This document shows, one piece after another, positions 1 to 4,493 of a stretch of 5,601 bases of DNA. Source of the stretch: an uncultured Chloroflexota bacterium (GTDB lineage Bacteria; Chloroflexota; Dehalococcoidia; SM23-28-2; RBG-16-64-32); NCBI GenBank assembly GCA_913056415.1, contig CAJXNA010000139.1, forward strand, positions 1 to 5,601, in the 5' to 3' direction. The stretch's first letter is position 1, and each line of letters opens with the position of its first letter. The notes below the pieces were generated by a model. The model saw nothing but the letters and a program-made list of their open reading frames with translations. It made no database searches and was not told the DNA's origin. A program made the translations under genes and the position numbers.

Positions 1-154
1 TGATGACCGGATCGCCGGAGCGCCGGAGCTGCCCCGCGTGACAGCTGGCGGCGAAGTCGTAGGCTGCCTGAACCTTGGCGACTCCCGAAGACGGCAGATA
101 CTCGCGCGCCCTCGTCAGTAGGGGCTGCGCTATCTCAGCTTGCTCAATACTCAT
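1..154 (-). CDS. relA: RelA/SpoT (p)ppGpp synthetase/hydrolase, N-terminal fragment
   Basis: This is the 5' end of a gene that leaves the window on the left; 51 codons are visible. Translating the minus strand from the ATG at 154 gives a protein starting MSIEQAEIAQPLLTRAREYL, followed by a segment containing AAYDFAASCHAGQLRRSGDP. This matches the opening of the HD hydrolase domain of long Rel/Spo homologues (pattern EYLP...AY.FA...H.GQ.R.SGEP.I.HP), including the His of the first HD-domain motif. The family makes and degrades (p)ppGpp, the stringent-response alarmone, in the cytoplasm. The start is well fixed because an in-frame TAG lies two codons upstream (158-160). No strong Shine-Dalgarno sequence is seen, only GATAGAAG directly before the ATG. 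Which of RelA, SpoT or bifunctional Rel it is cannot be decided from this part, so the symbol is generic. Confidence 0.85.
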   Translation of the reverse strand, partial: MSIEQAEIAQPLLTRAREYLPSSGVAKVQAAYDFAASCHAGQLRRSGDPVI

Positions 155-206
155 CTTCTATCGGTAAGTTTAGCACTTTGGCCTAGGCGTCGCTATCGTT
201 TTACCA

Positions 207-230
207 CCCCCTCCACCCCGCCCTTTCCCC
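207..230 (-). other. G-quadruplex-type motif in the relA upstream region
   Basis: Read on the minus strand, which is the relA sense strand, there are four G runs of 4, 3, 4 and 5 bases separated by loops of 3, 1 and 4 bases. This satisfies the usual G3+N1-7 rule. It lies about 53 to 76 nt before the relA start codon, in the 136-bp spacer between relA and the next gene. An 8-bp inverted repeat, GGCCTAGG (180-187) and CCTAGGCC (229-236), brackets it. Folding and any role in relA expression are inference. I found no convincing -35/-10 pair in this spacer, so it is unknown whether the motif is in the promoter or in the mRNA leader. Confidence 0.5.
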
Positions 231-290
231 TAGGCCAGCACGGCGTTGCTGCCCGCCTTGACCAGCCGCCTCGCGGTCTACCTTCCGCGC

Positions 291-764
291 CTAGCCGACT
301 TGTTCGACCTCTTTTGTCGCGTCGAATAGACGGTAAGTCAGAGTTCCCAACCCTATAGGTTCCCTCCCGACTTCCGTCTGTAACGCGGCCTCGCATTCGA
401 CAATCCAAGCCTTTTGAAACTCATTGAAATCGACGCTCTTGCAGTCGTCGAGTAGGAAGTGCGACGGCGGCGGCGGTTCTTGATTCTTCTCCTGCGCTTC
501 TTCAATCCTGTCGAGGAATCCTTGGATCGCCTCCCGGTTTACCGTTGTCTCGACTATTCGTGCGGCCTCCGCCCCGGTGAGTCTTCTCTGATATGGCGTC
601 GGCTTCGCGGGAACGGGAGTAGGTGGCGCCTCGGACGCGACCTCATCATCATCTCCGTCCCCATCCCAAGGCTCCCACGCCATGACGCCAGCCGCCACTC
701 CGGCACCGAGCGCCGCGAAGGCGACCGCGATGATGACGGTCCCAAGCGAGAGGCGGAGGGTCAT
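291..764 (-). CDS. hypothetical membrane-anchored protein, extracytoplasmic domain
   Basis: The product has 157 residues and I do not recognise a named family. The N-terminus has one hydrophobic segment (about residues 7-29, rich in Ala, Gly and Val) after a short basic start (MTLRLS). It therefore looks like a signal anchor or uncleaved signal peptide with the rest outside. An acidic, then Pro/Ala/Thr-rich linker follows (about 33-58), then a predicted helical stretch (about 62-95). The C-terminal part contains DDCKSVDFNEFQKAWIVECE and a TLTYRLFDATKEVE-like strand region. Its two Cys (C108 and C124) could form a disulfide outside the cytoplasm. The pattern W-x-V-x-C followed by a Tyr-containing strand resembles small secreted alpha/beta domains, but this is only a visual likeness. 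It starts 10 bp after the stop of the gene at 775-1068 on the same strand, so the two probably share a transcript. The overlapping plus-strand frame is Arg-rich and looks like a shadow. Confidence 0.65.
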   Translation of the reverse strand: MTLRLSLGTVIIAVAFAALGAGVAAGVMAWEPWDGDGDDDEVASEAPPTPVPAKPTPYQRRLTGAEAARIVETTVNREAIQGFLDRIEEAQEKNQEPPPPSHFLLDDCKSVDFNEFQKAWIVECEAALQTEVGREPIGLGTLTYRLFDATKEVEQVG

Positions 765-774
765 AGATGGCCGC

Positions 775-1068
775 CTACCAGCCTAGCTGGTCCATCCGCT
801 CATCTACCGACTTCATCAAACGGTCTGTCCAATCCCGCACGTTCTGCACTTGTTGCGACCAGTTGATGATGCTTCCAAGCGGAACTCCACGACGTACGCC
901 AATCAGAATATGCAGTTGACCCTGAGCGGAATTAAGGCCATCCGCGAGCCTGCGAAGAGCCTCATCATGAATTCGATGAGGTCGCCAAAGAAAGTAACGA
1001 TAAATACGTTCTAACTCAAGAACGTATTGATCGTGTCTCAGTAAGGCTTGATTAACGTCGCCGGCCAA
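775..1068 (-). CDS. hypothetical protein of about 97 residues, possibly 5'-truncated
   Basis: The open frame runs from 1203 to 775. The part upstream of about 1068 is antisense to a TolB-like remnant and reads as low-complexity shadow sequence, so I place the start at the in-frame TTG at 1068; there is no ATG nearer the coding-looking part. The product (AGDVNQALLRHDQYVLELER onwards) is soluble and looks mostly helical, with charged helices, the segment YRYFLWRPHRIHDEALRRLADGL-like, and the C-terminus ending in DERMDQLGW. No catalytic motif, membrane segment or known family is recognised. The base composition is clearly more AT-rich than hisS. The stop codon is 10 bp before the next minus-strand gene (start at 764), suggesting one operon. 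The native N-terminus may have been lost at the junction with the propeller remnant, so this could be a truncated gene. Confidence 0.5.
   Translation of the reverse strand: MAGDVNQALLRHDQYVLELERIYRYFLWRPHRIHDEALRRLADGLNSAQGQLHILIGVRRGVPLGSIINWSQQVQNVRDWTDRLMKSVDERMDQLGW
1003..1028. repeat. 10-bp perfect inverted repeat with 6-nt spacer
   Basis: AATACGTTCT (1003-1012) and AGAACGTATT (1019-1028) are exact reverse complements around AACTCA. It lies within the small minus-strand gene, where it encodes Y-V-L-E-L-E-R-I, about 40 to 65 bp inside that gene. The half-sites are GTTC then GAAC, the reverse order of the LexA-type core seen near 5480, so it is not that operator. It could be a regulator site, a transcript hairpin or a coding coincidence. 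Confidence 0.45.
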
Positions 1069-1069
1069 A

Positions 1070-1303
1070 GTGTCCGTATACTGTATCTCCAACGCCGATG
1101 GTTCCGGCGTCGCCCGCCTGACCGACAACCGCGCCATTGACACCGGTCCGGCGTGGTCGCCCGACGGCGCCTGGATCGCCTTCCACTCCCTCCGCGACGG
1201 CAAAGCCGAAATCTATGTCGTGAAGGCCGACGGCTCGGGCTTGACCCGCCTCACCGACAACCCCGCGATTGACTGCTGCCCCACCTGGTCGCCGGCGCCG
1301 TAA
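1070..1303 (+). pseudogene. remnant of TolB/PD40 beta-propeller protein
   Basis: The frame encodes about 1.7 TolB-type propeller repeats. The first has SNADGSGVARLTDN, then AIDTGPAWSPDGAWIAF and RDGKAEIYVV. The second has KADGSGLTRLTDN and AIDCCPTWSP. The two copies are in register at 132 bp (44 codons), with ADGSG codons starting near 1094 and 1226. Full proteins of this type have several such blades and usually a signal peptide or other N-terminal domain. Here the homology begins abruptly near 1070 and ends at SPAP-stop, where SPDG plus a further strand would be expected. Both ends are missing, so I call it a decayed fragment, not a working gene. Base composition changes sharply at its left edge. 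It has no credible ribosome binding site at the GTG at 1070. Intact relatives often bind peptides or proteins outside the cytoplasm, but no function is claimed here. Confidence 0.7.
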
Positions 1304-1341
1304 GCCGGTTGCCCTCCGTTCACGCCTGCGCCTGTGGCGAC

Positions 1342-1371
1342 TTGGCCCGACGACCGGATTTCTAGTATGCT
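1342..1371 (+). promoter_or_regulatory. possible hisS promoter
   Basis: TTGGCC (1342-1347) and TATGCT (1366-1371) are separated by 18 bp, each matching four of six bases of the sigma-70-type consensus. They would start a transcript near 1378, giving a leader of about 24 nt before hisS. This is the only reasonable pair in the 98-bp spacer between the propeller remnant and hisS. It is weak on sequence alone. Confidence 0.35.
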
Positions 1372-1401
1372 CGGCCAGAAGACCGGCATGCAAGGAAGAA
1401 G

Positions 1402-2661
1402 ATGACCAAACGGTACAAGGCCCCCAGGGGCACCACGGACGTTCTCCCGGAGGACCAGCCCTACTGGGATCGCGTCTGGGAGGCGTCCGCCCGCATATGT
1501 GGGCTGTTCGGCTACCGGCGCATCGAGACGCCCGTGTTCGAGGACGCGTCCCTGTTCAGCCGCGGCGTGGGCGAAGTCACGGACATCGTCCAGAAGGAGA
1601 TGTACGTCTTCGAGGACCGCGGCGGTCAGCAGCTCGCCCTGCGCCCGGAGGGCACCGCGCCCGTCTGCCGTGCCTATCTGGAGCACGGCATGCACAACCT
1701 GCCCCAGCCGGTGCGCTTGTGGTACTGGTGCCCCATCTTCCGCTATGACCGCCCCCAGGCCGGCCGCTACCGCCAGCACACCCAGCTCGGCTGCGAGGCT
1801 ATCGGCGAGGCGGACGCCTCCGTGGACGCGGAGGTGATCGAGCTCCTCTTCCGCCTGTACGAGGATCTCGGCCTCCAGGGGCTCACGCTCCACCTGAACA
1901 GCATCGGCGACGGCGAGTGTCGGCCCCGCTACCTGGAGGCGCTGCGCGGCTACTACGCCGATAAGCTGGAGCAGGTGTGCAACGACTGCAAAGAGCGCTA
2001 CCAGCGTAACCCCCTGCGCCTCTTGGACTGCAAGCAGGAGCGCTGCCAGCCTGTGATCGCCGCCGCGCCCCCCTTTACCGATCACCTATGTGACGCCTGC
2101 GCCGACCACTTCTCGCGCCTCCGGGCCTATCTTGAGGAAGTCGAGATCGAGTACGTGGTCAACCCCCGCCTGGTGCGCGGGCTGGACTACTACACCCGCG
2201 CCGTGTTCGAGTTCCAGCCCCAGGCGGAGGGCGCCCAGAGCACCGTGGGTGCCGGCGGCCGCTACGACGGCCTTATCGAGCAGCTCGGCGGCAGACCCAC
2301 GCCCGGCACCGGCTTCGCCACCGGCATCGAGCGTATAATCCTCAACCTCAAACGCCAGGAAGTGGCCGTTGACGCGCCCGTGCGGCCGCGCGTGTTCGTC
2401 GCCTTTCAGACCGCCGAGGCCCGCTCCCAGGCGTTCCGGCTCGCCTCAGGCCTCCGTCGAGAGGGCATCGCCGCAGTCGTCGCCGCCGGAGAGCGCTCCC
2501 TCAAGGCGCAGATGCGCCACGCCGATTCCCTCGGCGCCGACTACGCCGCCATCATCGGCAAGCGTGAGCTGGAACACGGCACGGCGACGTTGCGCCGCCT
2601 ATCGGACGGCCATCAGGAGACGCTGCCGCTGGCGGATGTGGCGACGATAATGACGCACTAG
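1402..2661 (+). CDS. hisS: histidyl-tRNA synthetase
   Basis: This cytoplasmic class II aminoacyl-tRNA synthetase charges tRNA-His with histidine using ATP. The 419 residues match the usual length of about 420 to 430, so the gene is complete. It opens with the family pattern RGTTDVLPEDQPYW. Motif 2 is seen as FRYDRPQAGRYRQHTQ (about residues 113-127), with the ATP-binding Arg114. The histidine-specific signature LVRGLDYYT is at 257-265. Motif 3 spans GAGGRYDGL (283-291) and GFATGIER (304-311), with the conserved Glu310-Arg311. The C-terminal anticodon-binding domain runs from about 330 to 419 and includes ERSLKAQMRHADSLGADYA. A Cys cluster in the insertion region (C193, C196, C210, C215, C230, C233) resembles the paired-Cys version common in Gram-positive and related HisRS. 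The ATG at 1402 follows AAGGAAG (1392-1398), and MTKRYKAPRGTTD is the normal N-terminus. Confidence 0.97.
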   Translation: MTKRYKAPRGTTDVLPEDQPYWDRVWEASARICGLFGYRRIETPVFEDASLFSRGVGEVTDIVQKEMYVFEDRGGQQLALRPEGTAPVCRAYLEHGMHNLPQPVRLWYWCPIFRYDRPQAGRYRQHTQLGCEAIGEADASVDAEVIELLFRLYEDLGLQGLTLHLNSIGDGECRPRYLEALRGYYADKLEQVCNDCKERYQRNPLRLLDCKQERCQPVIAAAPPFTDHLCDACADHFSRLRAYLEEVEIEYVVNPRLVRGLDYYTRAVFEFQPQAEGAQSTVGAGGRYDGLIEQLGGRPTPGTGFATGIERIILNLKRQEVAVDAPVRPRVFVAFQTAEARSQAFRLASGLRREGIAAVVAAGERSLKAQMRHADSLGADYAAIIGKRELEHGTATLRRLSDGHQETLPLADVATIMTH

Positions 2662-2739
2662 AACTGCTGGCCCCCACGGGCGCGAGACCTAACGACATAC
2701 CTACGTCTCTTTTGTTAAGGGCGCTTACCGGTCGTAAAT

Positions 2740-2804
2740 AGGTCGCATAGGTTCCTGGTTAGGTCTTGACAGGTGGCCTGCAATGCGTTAAGGTCTTGTT
2801 AGGT
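2740..2804 (+). repeat. array of AGGT motifs in the spacer after hisS
   Basis: AGGT starts at 2740, 2749, 2761, 2771, 2791 and 2801, that is at steps of 9, 12, 10, 20 and 10 bp, close to the helical repeat. The best pair is AGGTCTTGACAGGT (2761-2774) and AGGTCTTGTTAGGT (2791-2804), 12 of 14 bases identical and 30 bp apart. An inverted copy, AGACCTAAC (2685-2693), is the exact complement of GTTAGGTCT (2758-2766). The array overlaps the possible promoter and ends just before the Shine-Dalgarno sequence of the next gene. It may be a cooperative regulator-binding region. Confidence 0.45.
2766..2794 (+). promoter_or_regulatory. possible promoter of the 2825 gene
   Basis: A perfect -35 hexamer TTGACA (2766-2771) is followed after 17 bp by TAAGGT (2789-2794). 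The latter keeps the important second A and last T of the -10 element but matches only three of six bases. Transcription would start near 2801, about 24 nt before the ATG. It sits inside the AGGT array, which would suit a regulated promoter. Confidence 0.4.
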
Positions 2805-2811
2805 TGGTACT

Positions 2812-2818
2812 AAGGAGG
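2812..2818 (+). promoter_or_regulatory. strong Shine-Dalgarno sequence deciding the start at 2825
   Basis: AAGGAGG, within TAAGGAGGAT, is a near-complete complement of the 16S rRNA 3' end. It stands 6 nt before the ATG at 2825. This selects that ATG over the GTG at 2804, which lies upstream of the site. Confidence 0.8.
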
Positions 2819-2824
2819 ATCTCC

Positions 2825-3262
2825 ATGGACGTTACTCAGCGTGCCTCGCTGCTGATGCGGCTTGCGCAGAAATGCCCCGAAGACAGGCCTGCCTTGCTTG
2901 AATGGGCTCACGAGCTGCTGGAGGAAGAAATCCGCAGAACCGTCGGACCGCTGCGAGAACCAAGCCGCGTGGACCCTACAACCGAGCAACCGATACGCTT
3001 TCCACTGCGCGTATTCATTCAGACTCGGGATCGCCGGATCGACGGTATCCTTCACCGAGACGCGAGTGTCGAGGCGAACGGCAAACGGTATGGAAGCATA
3101 TCTCGATTTGCGTCGGATGAACTAGGTTACCCCGAGAACGGGTACCGGAAGGTGCAATACGAGCGGCCCGATGGGAGTTTTGGCGTCATCGATGAGTTGC
3201 GCCGAGATGGGATAGTAGGACGACCTCTCAGGGGCCGACGCCCCAGAGCCCCCGTGCTATAA
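2825..3262 (+). CDS. hypothetical protein, possible RAMA-like C-terminal domain
   Basis: The product has 145 residues and no signal or membrane segment. Residues 1-45 look like two charged helices (TQRASLLMRLAQ and PALLEWAHELLEEEIRR). After a proline-containing linker, residues 60-126 read as a small beta-rich domain: FPLRVFIQTRDRRIDGIL, then SVEANGKRYGSISRFASDEL, then PENGYRKVQY and DGSFGVIDELR. The order R..G.L....V..NGK.Y.S.S..A.......NGY.......DG....ID.LR resembles RAMA and DUF2924-type domains, which occur with restriction-modification and other DNA-handling proteins. That assignment is by eye and uncertain. The C-terminal tail is basic (VGRPLRGRRPRAP). The start is set by AAGGAGG at 2812-2818. 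Codon use is less GC-biased than in hisS or prfA, which hints at more recent acquisition. It is separated from hisS by 163 bp and has its own possible promoter. Its stop codon overlaps the -10 element before prfA. Confidence 0.7.
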   Translation: MDVTQRASLLMRLAQKCPEDRPALLEWAHELLEEEIRRTVGPLREPSRVDPTTEQPIRFPLRVFIQTRDRRIDGILHRDASVEANGKRYGSISRFASDELGYPENGYRKVQYERPDGSFGVIDELRRDGIVGRPLRGRRPRAPVL

Positions 3263-3263
3263 T
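3255..3263 (+). promoter_or_regulatory. extended -10 promoter element for prfA-prmC
   Basis: TGCTATAAT combines the extended -10 TG dinucleotide (3255-3256) with a perfect TATAAT (3258-3263). No good -35 hexamer is present 16 to 18 bp upstream, as is often the case for extended -10 promoters. It overlaps the TAA stop (3260-3262) of the preceding gene. A transcript would begin near 3270, leaving a leader of about 80 nt before prfA. Confidence 0.55.
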
Positions 3264-3269
3264 CGCATC

Positions 3270-3290
3270 AGGCCCCCGTTTGGGGGGCCT
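3270..3290 (+). other. GC-rich hairpin before prfA
   Basis: AGGCCCCC (3270-3277) pairs perfectly with GGGGGCCT (3283-3290) around the loop GTTTG. No T tract follows, so it is not a classical intrinsic terminator, although it could still slow readthrough from the upstream gene. It coincides with the expected transcript start from the extended -10 element, so it may be the 5'-terminal hairpin of the prfA mRNA. The choice between these is inference. Confidence 0.6.
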
Positions 3291-3350
3291 AGTCACGTCT
3301 GCGTAGACACGCGCATACCTCACGTCCCGGCTGGGGTGGAGCGACACATC

Positions 3351-4421
3351 ATGATCGATAAGCTAGCCGCAATAGAGGCCCGATACGAAGAGCTCGGCCG
3401 CGAGATGGCCCGCCCCGAAATCGCCGGCGACCACGAGCGGCTCCAGCAGCTCGCCCGCGAGCACTCGTCCCTTGAGGATACGGTCACGATGTACCGCGAG
3501 CACCGCCGTCTGGCCCAGGCGCTGGAGGAAGCGCGCGTTATCGTCTCTGAGAGTGGAGACTCAGACCTTGTCGCCCTCGCCCAGGAGGAGATCGAGCAGA
3601 CGCAGGCCGGCATCGAGGCGCTGGAGGAGAAGCTGCGCCTCGCCCTCGTCCCCAAAGACCCCCTCGACGACAAGAACGTCATCGTCGAGATCCGGGCCGC
3701 CGCCGGCGGCGAGGAGGCCTCCCTGTTCGCCGGCGACCTCTACCGTATGTACAGCCGCTACGCTGAGCGCAAGGGCTGGACGGTAGAGGTGCTGGACTCC
3801 CACCCCAGAGACCTCGGCGGCTTCAAGGAGATAACCTTCGAGGTGCATGGCGAGGGCGCCTACTCTCATCTGAAGTTCGAAAGTGGCGTCCACCGCGTCC
3901 AGCGCGTCCCCGCCACCGAGGCTAGCGGCCGTATCCACACCTCCACCGCCACCGTCGCCGTCCTGCCCGAGGCCGACGAGGTTGATGTCCATATCGATGA
4001 CAAGGAGCTGCGCATCGATATCTTCAACGCCAGCGGCCACGGCGGCCAGAGCGTACAGAAGAACGCTACCGCCATCCGCATCACCCACCTCCCTACAGGC
4101 ATCGTGGCGGTCTGCCAGGACGAGCGCTCCCAACTCAAGAACCGCACAAAGGCGATGGCCGTCCTCCGCGCCCGCATCCTTGACGTCGAGCAGCGCAAGC
4201 AGCGCGAAGAACTGGACTCCACCCGGCGCTCCCAGGTCGGCACCGGCGAGCGGGCCGAGAAGATACGCACCTACAACGTCCCTCAGGATCGCGTCACAGA
4301 CCATCGCATCAACTACACGCGGCACAACCTCCCCGCCCTCCTCGACGGCGAGATCGACGACATCATTGAGGAGATGCAGGAAGACGAGCGGTCGCGTCTC
4401 CTCGAAGCCCAGCTCGCGTGA
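3351..4421 (+). CDS. prfA: peptide chain release factor 1
   Basis: RF1 reads UAA and UAG in the ribosomal A site and triggers release of the finished protein. The product has 356 residues, close to the usual 360. It begins MIDKLAAIEARYEELGREMA, the normal RF1 opening. Residues 1-110 form the helical, coiled N-terminal domain. The conserved EIRAAAGGEEASLFAGDLYR follows from 113. The stop-codon-recognition tripeptide is PAT (187-189), as in RF1 and unlike the SPF of RF2. The catalytic GGQ is at 231-233, in the context SGHGGQSVQKNATAIRI. I chose the ATG at 3351 over the GTG at 3336 because it matches the family start and has GGAG (3338-3341) 9 nt upstream. The gene is 40 bp ahead of prmC, whose product methylates Gln233. 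Its likely promoter is at 3255-3263. Confidence 0.96.
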   Translation: MIDKLAAIEARYEELGREMARPEIAGDHERLQQLAREHSSLEDTVTMYREHRRLAQALEEARVIVSESGDSDLVALAQEEIEQTQAGIEALEEKLRLALVPKDPLDDKNVIVEIRAAAGGEEASLFAGDLYRMYSRYAERKGWTVEVLDSHPRDLGGFKEITFEVHGEGAYSHLKFESGVHRVQRVPATEASGRIHTSTATVAVLPEADEVDVHIDDKELRIDIFNASGHGGQSVQKNATAIRITHLPTGIVAVCQDERSQLKNRTKAMAVLRARILDVEQRKQREELDSTRRSQVGTGERAEKIRTYNVPQDRVTDHRINYTRHNLPALLDGEIDDIIEEMQEDERSRLLEAQLA

Positions 4422-4430
4422 GACCCCACT

Positions 4431-4493
4431 TGTCATCCTGAGCGGCGAGGAGGTTCTTCGAATGCGACGGCCGGGGCACGCGAAGGGATCTGG
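4431..4493. repeat. probable dispersed intergenic repeat at the prmC start
   Basis: The segment opens with TGTCATCCTGAGCGGCGAGG and closes with GCGAAGGGATCTGG. From memory, this resembles the TGTCATCCTGAGC...GCGAAGGATCT repeats scattered between genes in many bacterial genomes, including Chloroflexota. Only one copy is in the window, so the repeat status cannot be shown here. It fills the prfA-prmC spacer and runs into the annotated prmC N-terminus, contributing its ribosome binding site, start codon and about 11 codons. Confidence 0.5.
4447..4453 (+). promoter_or_regulatory. ribosome binding site of prmC
   Basis: GAGGAGG ends 8 nt before the ATG at 4462 and is an excellent Shine-Dalgarno match. 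It supports that ATG despite the unusual N-terminal extension it implies. It lies inside the repeat-like segment at 4431-4493. Confidence 0.6.

Noticed and set aside
140..358. Small plus-strand frame near the left end
   Set aside because: It starts inside relA on the opposite strand and crosses the G-run spacer. It has no ribosome binding site, and its Pro/Arg-rich product looks random.
459..866. Plus-strand frame (135 codons) over the minus-strand cassette
   Set aside because: It is Arg-rich and unpatterned, whereas the opposite strand gives a coherent signal anchor, linker and soluble domain.
1069..1203. N-terminal extension of the small minus-strand gene up to an ATG at 1203
   Set aside because: The extension is antisense to recognisable TolB repeats, so it is more likely read-through of an open shadow frame than native protein.
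1213..2085. Long minus-strand frame (290 codons) opposite hisS
   Set aside because: It is the antisense shadow of a clear, conserved hisS in GC-rich DNA; its composition is Val/Ala/Leu-rich with no recognisable domain.
3270..3290. Hairpin as a classical intrinsic terminator
   Set aside because: The stem is strong, but the following bases (AGTCACGTC) contain no T run.
3883..4461. Upstream extension of the prmC frame through prfA, suggesting a fused protein
   Set aside because: This part overlaps prfA in another frame and is Ser/Pro/Arg/Thr-rich, as expected of a shadow. A strong ribosome binding site marks the ATG at 4462.
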